Positions 43,501 to 55,500 of a stretch of DNA of 64,000 bases are shown piece by piece (within the stretch, counting starts at the first letter, position 1; every line of letters begins with the position of its first letter). The notes under the pieces are model-generated. The model was not told the origin of the DNA. It was given only the letters and a program-made list of their open reading frames with translations, and did no database searches. Location: assembly GCA_002633025.1 (NCBI GenBank), contig NMRB01000668.1:171139-235138 (forward strand). The letters are read 5' to 3'. Position numbers and translations under genes: made by a program. This stretch comes from Notospermus geniculatus (lineage: Eukaryota; Nemertea; Pilidiophora; Heteronemertea; Lineidae).

Positions 43501-46500
43501 GTATTGTTACATGTTCCACTTCATTGTTTTTGCAGGCACATTGATGGAAATCACAAGCTGATAGACCCATGGGGGTTCGTGATACATGGAGGTATTGATG
43601 GATACTCAAGACTGTGTGTCTTCCTGGAGTGTGGGAGTAGTAATCGTTCTGAAGTGGTCCTTACACATTTCAAATCAGCAGTGGCTTCTCACGGTCTCCC
43701 ACTTCGTGCGAGATCTGACTATGGAACTGAAAATGTTGATGTTGCCAGATACATGCTGGAACAAAGAGGCCTTAACAAAGGAAGTTTCCTTACTGGGAAA
43801 TCAACGCATAACCAGCGCATAGAGAGACTCTGGCGTGATGTCAGGGAGTGTGCTACTAGCATATTTTCTGACCTGTTTTTCCTTATGGAATTACATGGTA
43901 TTGCTGACCGGTATGGTGAAGTTCATATTCTAGCAATTCGGTATGTCTTCCTCCCTCGAGTAAATAGAGCATTATATGAATTCAGGGAACAATGGAATAA
44001 TCATTCTCTCAGGACTGTCCAAAACAAAAGTCCAAATATGTTATGGTACGAAGGAATGCTTTCAGAACGGAACCTTGCATACGATGGTCCTTTGGAGTTG
44101 TTTGATGATGGTGAACCTGTGCCTGATCTGCAGACTAACAACAATGTTCAGGTTCCTGAACTCTCTCGCCATATATCAGACCATGACTTGGCTGAATTAC
44201 AAAGACTTATTGATCCATTAGCTGATGATCAGCACTGTGGGATTCAGTCATTTCTTCAGACAGTTGAATTCCTGAAGAGAATAAATTTGTAAACATGCAC
44301 GTGAATGGCTGCAGGTTTCCAATGCCATGTCTCAAATATTTCTCAAGTCAGTCATTTTGTATTTCTACTAAATACTGTACTGTAAACCTTGTAATGTATA
44401 TGGCCGTTGGTGGGAAACGATTCCAGGCCAAATTCATGGATAATGCATAAGTCTAAAGACCAGACAGAAATTTATTTAGCCTTGTCACATGGCTCTATGA
44501 AGAGCCATGTTTCCCAATGTCAGTAACATGTTTTGATGGATTTGGGGGCCTAGTTAGGTTTCCCACTGACGGCCGTATTATATAATATTCACTCCATTTT
44601 GTTATGAACACAAGTCGTGTAAATGGTTCTGGCATGAAGTAACACGAAAGACAGCGATACGAAACATTGAAAATAAAGTTTAATTTTTAAAACTGGCTAA
44701 CCTTGACCTGCTCAAACTCACTTTACATAACTTGTAAGAAATGTGAACACATGTTTTAAACAATCCCAAAGGATCATCCACAACTTAACTGGCTAATTAT
44801 GCAGCTGACAGCTATTGGGTTTGTCACTGCAATGGTAAAAAAAGAGCCAAACGAAACTTTTTTGATTTTCAGTGCTGAAACCAGAGCAGCATATAAAGCC
44901 TATAGAATGAGATAAGCCAACAGATTGTTATTATTAATTCAGTGAGGTTTCACTCCTTGAACATGAAATGTATACCCAAAAGTTGAGTTTGTGGCACTGA
45001 TTCTTTGGGGTTAAATGATACATGTATATCTAAAACTAGATCTGTGAAATTGACTTTAAAGACCGCCCCTGTAAGTGGTGGAAAAACAGGGCTATGTACT
45101 GGCAACCATACAAGAAACAGATGTTGTTAATACTACATGTATCACATGACATAGGCCCAACACCTACAATCCTTGGTGAATTGAGATGATATCTTATTAG
45201 GTGGGAAGAAGCTAACACCCATGACTGGCCTACAATCCTTTTTGAATCAATCTTATCAGATCCCTTGACCTTCGGTGGGAAACGGTTAACACCACATGAC
45301 TGACCTACAATGAATCTTTGTTGAATGAAGATAGATACCTTACATGTACATGTATTAGACCCCTTGGCCTTGGGTGGGAATGGGTTAACACCACATGATT
45401 GACGTACAATCCAAATGTTGATGGAGAGAGAGACATTCAGAGAAAATCAGCAAAACCAATGAAGACCGCCCAACTGAAAGGTTGGGCGGTCTTAATAAAT
45501 GCTTAAAAGTTTCAGCAGAGTACACACCTTATGCAATGTCTCTTGCAGCCGCCAGCTCACACGCCCAGTATATGGTGACTTCTTTGACGAATTATCACAG
45601 TACCCCAGGGAAAATACAAAATATCAATGACTACTGCAGCAGTTTAAGATTCTTATACGAACGGTAGGCCTACATAGTATTTGTAAAACTTTCCACTTGA
45701 TACTGGACTAGTACATGCATCAAAATGGCAATAAAATGGCAACAACATCCAAATGAACTTAAAATGGCAACACTTTAGACTGAGAATCAGCTATGAAACC
45801 GTTAAAGGAGCAGGGTATTACCGCTTTTTCTTGACAGCCGGCGCCACTGCGCCACTCTCCAACCCAAGGGACTAACTACGTTTCGGGGAATTACCCGATT
45901 TACTGCGTACATTTTGTAATGCATTTTTGTAGTTCGGCGTACTGCCGCTAGCTGGCTCCCTCTATGTCGGCAGTCAAATAACGCATTTTGAGGTCCAATA
46001 CATGCTCCTTTAATTTCCAAGAATGAACGGACTATTTATTAGTGCAATTTCAAACCATTTCATCAGGTCTTCCGCGCCAGCATAATTCCATAATGGAAGT
46101 GTTATGCTTGGTCCGCAGGTACTTGCAGTTGGAAGTGGTCCGTTTGGTTGGGCGTCAAACAGCAGAGAGGGCTGTTTGCCCTCACCCCATCCTATAAGGG
46201 GGACTTCATCCAGTCCTGAGGCATATAGTAAAATCTGGGGCGGTGTAATCTTGCTCTTTCCTTAAATAAAAGAATACAGTCATATTAAATTATAGTTGCC
46301 AGCAAATGCTATCATTTATCCCCAAGGACAATAGAAAAAGAACATCCCTGGATGCTCTCCTATCACATGTATAGTATATACAAGAGCAACGCAGAGCGTG
46401 GCATTCCATATGCCCCCGACTGGTATGTTGTTTGTGGGCGAAGCAATCTGAAATTAATTGACGGAACCTCGATTTCAAGATGGCCACCATAGCCGCCATC

Positions 46501-49500
46501 TTGGATGGGCGGCACAGCTGGTCATCAAAAGAAACCGTCCCCTCAGAGAGACCAACCCTTGCAAAAAAAATCAGGTTGATCGGTCAAAGTGTTCTCAAGC
46601 TAATTGATGGAAACCAAATGTTAATGGACACCGACACCAACGACGCACGCGCCACAACATAATGCCCCTGACTTTTTCGGAAGTCGGGGGCATAACAAAC
46701 TGATAAAAAGAAATATTTAAGGAAATAGTCTGGGCAAAAACATACATGTACATGTAGTTACTAACATAGATCATCATCATCATCATACTATAATTTGAGC
46801 AACGTTTGTCTGTTTATCTGTTTGTTCCCCTAGTTCTCTGGCATCCTTGGGACGACCTTCGCCGAACTTGGTGGGTGGATGTAGGTTGACCCCAGAATTG
46901 CCCTTGAGGGGTTCATTTTCGCGAAGGTCACAGGTGAGCTTAAAACCAGATAAAAGAGATATTTACCTTCATCAACCATCTCCAGAAATTCCACCCACAA
47001 TTCCATAACATTGTTCTCTTTAGTGCGATGGTTACCTTCAGAGAAGACAGGTTTGAACATCTGAAGAAGTTCATGACCAGTCACCTTCTTCTTGGGAGCA
47101 ACCATCAAAACCTGCTCCATGGCAACTGGGTACTTCCGCAACAGGCTCAGGAACTCATACTTCTCTAGGCCAGAAACAAAGTCCTCCAGTTCAGATCTGC
47201 AATAGTAAAGGCACACACGCACAGAAGTCAAATTAAGTTTCTGTGTTTATAACAGGCAGCAAATTATTCCTATCTTACAACAATATGAAAAGACCGTCCA
47301 TGGATGCTCTGCTTGCACATGTCATGTACATTTGTATTCCAATTGGTCAGAAGACAATGATAAGACAATGAAAGAAATATTAGGAAATGGTTCATAATCC
47401 TTATCAATCACATAATCTTCCTTATTGTACAATTTCAGTCAACATGGTCAATAAGACATTTGACATCTTCCATCATTTTCAGTTCTGCAAAAGTACTGTA
47501 AAGTCGTGAATACTGTATCGACTGAATTATCCCGCTCATGGCAAAATCGCGCCGGTCATACATTCATTGAATATACATTGTACGGGGTCGATGTCACATT
47601 TCACAGTATGGTCGTTTAATTGATCACAGTGCCAGTACCTTTTTATCCGAGAAAATCAAAACCACAGAACAACTTGGTATTTTCAATACAATTTTATTAA
47701 CACGATTAACCCGTTCTGTTCCTAAAATGAAAAAATCTACTCCTCATTTGGCATGCCGTCCAAAAAGTCCGGATCAAAATCAACGTCCAGTTCTTCGTTA
47801 GGTTTTTATTCATGTTCGTCCGGTTGGACTGCAGCGTTACCAGCTTGACATGTCAAGCCACTCACACTCCATACGGTATTGACTTGGGAGACAGTACAGG
47901 CAAGGGTGGTCGTCTGCGTTCCGCCATTCGTTGCAGACCAGTTGCCATTTCTGCTGAGTTGGGACATGTTTCCAGCTCACCGTAATGCCGCAGTCCGTGA
48001 AACGGTGGAAGATGCACCCGGGTTTATTGAACTGATCCCTGGCCGATGCACATCACTTGTGCAACCATTGGATTTAATCATAAGCCGACTCTTTAAATAA
48101 CGTAACAAGCGCAGGAACTGTAAAACCTGGAAGATTGAAACTAACGATTACGACGCTGTATCACCACAGATTTCCAGGGAAAATGTCATGAACATTATCA
48201 GTGCAGCTTTGGCATCAATCACGCCAGAAGCGGTCAATACCGTATGGAGTGTGAGTGGCTTGACAGGTCAAGCTGGTAACGATGCAGTCCAACCAGACGA
48301 ACTTGACTAAAGGGCAAAGGAAAAACTGGACGTTGACTTTGATCTGGACTTTGATCTGGACATGCCAACTGAGGAGTAGAATTTTTCCACTTTCATGACT
48401 TTAGGAAGAGAACGGGTTAATCATGTTAATAAAATTGTATTGAAAATAACAACTTGTTCTGTGATTTTGACGTTCTCCGATAATAAGGCACTATGATCAA
48501 CTATTCAAGCTTTAGGTAACAAACGACCATACTGTGAAATGTGACATCGACCCCGTACAATGTATATTCAATGAATGTATGACCGGCGCTATTTTGCCAT
48601 GAGCGGGATAATTCAGTCGATACAGTATGTTCCTTACCTACAGTGCCCTATAGCATAAAACTTCATCAGCCTGCGCACTGTGTTTTCAACTGTGGTCAAT
48701 GTCACCAGTGTGCTCAGGCCAGCAGTGAGGAGTATGGATGTACCATCCTCCAATGTCACCGGGTTCACTTTGTTAATGCAGTCTTTCAACTCATTATCGG
48801 TCTTTGCATCTTGAATCTGAAATGGCATGGGATGGAAAATTCATTTTTGAATTGTTGCGATTTCTGTCACTGAGAGATGCATGGTTCACATACCATGTAC
48901 TACAAATGACTCAAAGGTCAGCCTAATCCTCGACTTGAAAGAGGCATTTCCTAATGAAATGGTCCATGGATGTGCTTGCCGGGTTGGACATAATAGTCTA
49001 ATGACAGAGGGAGGCCAATGATGCAAACTTGAGTCCACTCTGTACTTTGGCCCATTTTCAGCAATTCATTGCAGTGTTGCTGACCACATGAGCAACAAGG
49101 GAGACAATATTATGTCATATACACTAAGGCTTTCACCTGAATAATACCTAACACTAACCTGGCGAATAAAATCCCTTACAGTTGCAGAGGGGATGTCGTT
49201 CAGGGATGGGTTGCATTCTTCATATCCTCTGAAGATGAACCTCACTACAAGAGGAGAAAAGACAGGATGGAAATGCAAAATGCTTAATGCCTTTTTGTAC
49301 AACATAAATGAATGTGCAGATCCAGTCAATGAAGGTAGCCATGAATGTTAGAGGATTATGAAGCCACCACTGTCATCACTTTGCGGCTGTGTGTCGGATT
49401 TTTCATAAATCTTGCATCGGCGAGAGACTACCATGGACATTTTATCCCAAATGAGCCAGAGAACCAAGCTCTTATTCATACTGGGAATAAGTTGAATGGA

Positions 49501-52500
49501 ACTTATTACATGTATATTACTATGGTATGTGCACATTCTTCTACATTGTACATGTAGTGATGCAAAACCTTTTTGAAAGCAGTTTGCCAAGGAACTAGTG
49601 ATTCTTTAACATGTTAGGAGTAAAAAATTAGGTTTCATTTTGTTAGGCCTTATCCAGATAAAACAGATAAAACTTGTAATACTAGTAACCTGGGAGGTTT
49701 AGTATTTGCCACTGGTGGCTGGACGAAATCATCCACTTCATCTTCCTTGACAATGAAGTCATTGTCAATGCCATCAATAATGAATGACTGTTCATGTGTC
49801 TCTACAGGAACCTCATCTTCTTTCTGCTGTTTCTGCTGTCGCTATTTGGGAGGTAGTATCTCAGGTAAGTCATCTGACATCTCATCCTGAAAAATTAATT
49901 CAGCTATTAATTAACCCAAAAAATTATTAACAAGCTGTCTACTTGAAGGGCAAATCACAAACAGGCTTCAAATGAACAAACATGACGCTGAAACATAACA
50001 ACAATGATTCAACTTACCGACTCCACATCCATATCCATGTAAAGGCTGGCGTCAAAACCATCCCTCAAGTCACCAGTGGCCATTATATAAATTTGTCCTC
50101 CACCGATTAGCCCAAGCACTCTCTGGCCATCCCACTTGTTTCCAGGGGCGACATGAGGGACTAAAACTTTACCTCTATTGACCTTCACAAATTGAAACCT
50201 GAAGAGGAAAGAAAAAGAAATGGGGTAAATTCCATCAATTTCAGCGAAAGTGTAACTTTAACCTCCTGCATCATCTTTGGGAGAACTAGAATAAGACTTT
50301 TTATTATCCACAAAACTTATCAATGCTATCCCCCCCCCCCCATTCAGTGAGAAGTTCCACAAACCTGGGTTTTGGCAAATGTGCCAGTTTGTCTCTGAAA
50401 ATATCCTCCATATTTTCCTCAATGGATTCTGCCGACATAGCACTTGATATCTCTATACAGTTGATGACTCTGTGGTGGTGATAGAGCATGTCCTTTTTAA
50501 CGGGTACGGTTGACATACCCTTTGTAAGTAGAGTTACATCTCTGGTCACCGTTCGTGCTGAAAAAAATGGAATGATAGCACCAAAGTCAAGTATATATGT
50601 ATGTATGTACATCCGTTGTAGCTAATATAAAGCTGCAAGGATGAGCTAGGATAATTTTACAGTTCCATCTACTTCGACCCACTATCTTCAACTCACTGAT
50701 TTCAACATTAGGTGAGCCATGGTTTGCAACCATTTCTCCCTAAAAATGGCAACGCCTTGGCAGATCTTCTCAGTCAGGCGGAGGCTGAGGAGCCTGACCT
50801 AGTGGTTATCACGTCCGCTTAGCAAGTGAGGAACATGAGTCCAGATGTGGAAAAATAAAAAACAGGCCAACAGCGTTTACAATATGATGGAACAGAATGT
50901 TCTACTTAATGAAGAATATTGTACCAGTAGCCCTACCTCTTTTTTTCTGATTTGGAAGTTCCTGTTGTCGACCCCTTGATCTGTGCCCAGACTGAGAATG
51001 AGAGCGGGACCGAGGAAATGTTGGGGTAAACGCCCTCCTGACTTCCTCCATCAGCGACACTGGCCTTGTTGTGTCAGGTGTAGAAGATGTCGTACTCGTA
51101 GAGGAGCTGCTGCTGCTGGTGCTAGGACGTGAACATGAAGATCTACTACCACTAGCAGCAGTGGGCCTGGATGGCCCTGTTGAGTTGGCTGTTCCTGCTC
51201 CTAGTGTAAACGTCTGCAAAGAGAAGAAAGACTCTGATCACAGTATGGAAACCATGCAAAATTTTCGCCTACCATACTCCTACCAAAAAATGCAACCAGG
51301 CTCCTATCAACTGGATACCGACCCTTTTATTAGGCCTGGGCCTATGGGTGAATCATTACCATCAGCCATAGGCCTAGGCCTACCAGTAGGGTAGCCCTGC
51401 CCTTTAAAAAATAGGCCTAGGCCTATATATATTAGGCCTCTCATGCGATCTGGCAATGGCATAGGAAGGCTCCACTTAGGCCTACTAGCTTAGCCTCTAG
51501 GCTACTAGCCTTAGCCTAGGGCAGGCTAGGCCTAACATACGCCTATGCCAACAAGACCGTGAATAAGGCATGATGATGACCCAGCTACTGGTAGGCCTAG
51601 GTTGGTACGCTACAGTACACCGGTAGGCTAGGCTAGGCTAGGCTAGGGTGGGTTTTAGGGTAGGTTATATACCACCGGTAGGCAAGGCTAGCCTAGGCGT
51701 AGGCCTAGGGGCCTAGGCCTACCTAGTAATAAGTAGGATTCGGGAGGAGGCTGATATGCAGTGATATGCCATGGATGCTGATGCAGTGCAGCATAGCCTC
51801 TCTAGGCCTTAGGCCATGCTTGCCTAGGCCAAGCCCTACCTCATCTCATAGGCCTAGGCTAGGCCTATCTAGGCCTAGGCCTATCCATGATACTTCCATG
51901 ATCTAGGCCTATCTTATCTTATCTTTCTTTTAGGCCATGGCATGGAGGTATAGGCCTAGGCCTAGGCCTACCTCCATGCTTAGGCAGGCATAGGCCTAGC
52001 CTAGCAGCAGGGGCCTAGCAAGAACTACACCCATGAGAGGCCGATAGGCTATGGGATGTGGCTATGCACATGATGATGCACATATCATATGGGCATGATG
52101 GGCGCTTGCCTAGCATGCTGGCCTAGGAGGCCTGCCTACCTACCTCCCTCCGTATCCTCTCAACATGAGGATGCCGAGTTATTTGAGACACTATGTCTCT
52201 TGTGGTTAGAATAAGGCACTATGGTTGCTTGTGGTTAGAATGTTCCATTCAGAAAATCAAAATACTGGTTGGGGTTTTCTACCGCTCCCCTTCTCAGCTG
52301 GCCGATGTAAGGAATACTTATTTTAGACAGCTTGATAAGTGCATGGGTTCTGTTCTTAAATCTAAGGTGGATGCGGTCTTTTTTGGTGGAGATTTTAATG
52401 CTAGGAGTCAAATGTGGTGGGGTGGTGATATTAACACTCTCGAAGGAAACCTTCTGTATGATCTTTCTACTAAGCACTCTCTTACTCAATTTATAGATGA

Positions 52501-55500
52501 ACCAACGAGAATCACCGGCAACTCCAAGTCCTGTCTTGACTTAATTTTCTGCAACCACCCTGGCCTCGTCACGGACATCAAAGTTACTTCACCTATTTCT
52601 TTGTCTGATCATAGTTGTACTCTGGCGTCACTAAATATCTCCTCACCCGGCAGGATGTCATCGTGTAAGCGGACATTTTGGAACCTTGGGCGTGTGGATC
52701 AGCAATTGCTGAATGCCGCAGTCCGGAGCTACGATTGGGACGGGGTGCTGGGCCTTAATGGTATTGACGAGGTGGCAGCAGCTTTTACTGAGAGTCTCTT
52801 TATCATTTTAAAAGATCATATCCCAAATACCACAAGGGTAATCAGAGGCAATGATATGCCATGGTTAGACCATAATGTTCGAAAGGCTATGAATCAGAGA
52901 AATAAGTGTTATCGGAAGTTTATGCACAATCATTCAACGTTGAATTATCAAAAATTTAGAGAGAGTGCTCTCAAAGTGTCTGAGGCAGTTAAGACAGCCA
53001 AGATTGAGTATCATAATAAGTTATGCAATTCGCTTGATTCTGGTTCTTCAGGTTCTAAGAATTACTGGTATACAATTAAAAAACTGTTAGGTAAGAAGTT
53101 TAGCACCGGTATTCAGTGTATCAACGTTGGCAATGATTTTTTCTGTAATAGTAATGATATAGCTAAGGTTTTTCTTGATACATTCCAGGATAAGTTTCAT
53201 CACAGCCATGACGAGTTTGTCTTACCACATGTCGCTTGTAGATGCAGAAACACGCTTGAAAATATCCAAACTTCTGAAGATGTAGTTCGTAAACTTTTAC
53301 TTGACCTTAATGCTTCCAAGCAAGGGGGTGATGATGGAATTACTAATGGGATGCTTTTACTGATCGCCAACTCTGTAGCTCGTCCATTGTCTCAGCTTTT
53401 TAACAAAATATTGTCAGAAGGTTCCTTTCCTAGCTGCTGGAAACGTGGGATCCTTGTACCCATTTATAAAGGCAAAGGATCGAAATCATCCTTATCTAAC
53501 TATAGACCAATAACCTTGTTAAATTCATTGTCCAAGATTTTTGAGAAGGTAGTTTTTGAGGGTATATTCAATCATTTCACGGTAAACAATTTATTTTATT
53601 CCTACCAATCCGGGTTCATGCCGGGTCATGGTACTGAAAGACAGCTAATCAGTATGTGTCACATGATTCAGGACTGTCTGGATAAAGGTTCAGCTGTAAG
53701 GGGAATTTTTCTTGACATCGCCGGTGCATTTGACGCCGTCCCTCATTATCTACTTATGCACAAATTACAAGCCTACGGAATTGGAGGGAATCTTTCCGAC
53801 TTACTCAGATCCTACCTAAGTGGAAGATCATTTAGAGTCAAAGTTGACAATAGTCTTTCAGATTTCTCAACTATGGGGTACATCAACAGCGGTGTTCCCC
53901 AAGGATCGATTGTTGGCCCACTACTCTTTTTGATTTACATCAATGATTTGAAGGACGAAATTTTGAATGGTCTCCTATATTTATATGCTGATGACAGTTC
54001 TATTTTTTATCCAACTAGATTAGGCGATGAACAAACTTCCTCCCTCCGGATTCAGGAGGACTTGGACAGACTAGACCGGTGGTCAGATCTATGGAAGCTT
54101 GTCTTTAAAGCCTGCAAAAGCTGCGAGGTAATTTTTCACTCCAGGCGCAAGCGGGTTGGTCCCTGCGCGCAGGTTACTTTGAAAGGTGAAACAATAGCTA
54201 AGTCTACCTCTCACAAACATCTTGGAATTATTCTGGACGAACATCTCTCGTTTGAGGAACATATTAGGTTCATTGTTCAGAAGTGTAACAACATGCTTAA
54301 CCCTCTATTCTCTTTGAAATCCACCGTGAAATCTAGACATCTGGAATGTCTGTTCAAGTCCTTTATCTTACCACATTTGGAATACGGAGCTATTGTATTT
54401 GACTCGGCGAATATTACTCTATTGGCGAAATTAGATCAAGTTCAGTACCGCGCGGCGCTACTAGTCAGTGGCTGCATTCATGGTACAAGTTCACAAAAGT
54501 TATTCACATGTTTAGATTGGTCTACCCTCCAGTGCAGAAGATCTGAAAAGAAATTAATTTTAGCCTTTGATGTAGTCCACGACATCTCCCCTTCCTATGT
54601 CATTGACACTTTTAGTGAGTACCGGCCCAATCAAGCCGAACGTACCTTAAGATACTACAGAGATTTTCAGATTCCCACTAACACCAGTACAAAAATGAGA
54701 AAACTTACAGTATGTTCATCTATTACTCTCTGGGAAAACTTGCCTAGTCAATACAAAAGCATCTTGTCTAGAAATTCCTTTAAATATAACCTGAGAATTT
54801 TTCTATGTGGCCGTAAAAACCCTCTGACTACCTCTCGATTGAATATGAACCGTACTGATGAAATTGTCCTCAATAGAACTAGGTGCGATCTTATTTTCAA
54901 GAGTCATCTATATGCTCATAATTTTACCTCAGTCCCTGATCCTAAGTGTCTTTGTGGCTACCCTTCTCAAACCACTTCACATGTTTTACTTGACTGTCCT
55001 TTGCTTGACCCGGAACGTCAGATTCTTTTCGATGGGTTGGCAGCACTGTCTGGTTTTAATCTTGGTTCTTTTTTACAAAACAACAGATCTTATCAAGTTA
55101 GCACCCTGCTCTATGGATTATCACACCTTGACACCGCTACAAACAACTCGATTTTGGTACTCACTTGTTCATTTCTTGATTTCTGTTCACGTTTATTTTA
55201 AGTTGCCATCTTTCTTAATACCTATGTTATTACATCTTGTTGTCCTTTTGTTTTATACATGTATCTATCCTTGTGTTTGTAATGCCATCTTTGTAACTTT
55301 ACCTTTGTACTCTGTTTAAGTTTTGTTGTCAAACCAGGGCTAATAATGCTTTGCTTCAGCCCTGGTGTTTTTATTTCTTTGTATTTATTTTACTTGAATA
55401 AAACTCATTACAAACAAACTATGTCTCTAACACCATCGGGAGCCCCGGCTGTAGAATGCCTGAGATCTCTCAAAAGATCATCAAATTGAGATGTGTTGAA

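Noticed and set aside
43414-43535. The ATG at 43414 as start of the integrase protein
   Set aside because: It lies in the intron. The exon begins at 43536 after TTTGCAG, and the upstream exons supply the helix-turn-helix and the correct phase.
49348-49590. 80-residue minus-strand frame in the HECT region
   Set aside because: It has no HECT similarity. The opposite strand of the same bases does, so I annotate that instead.
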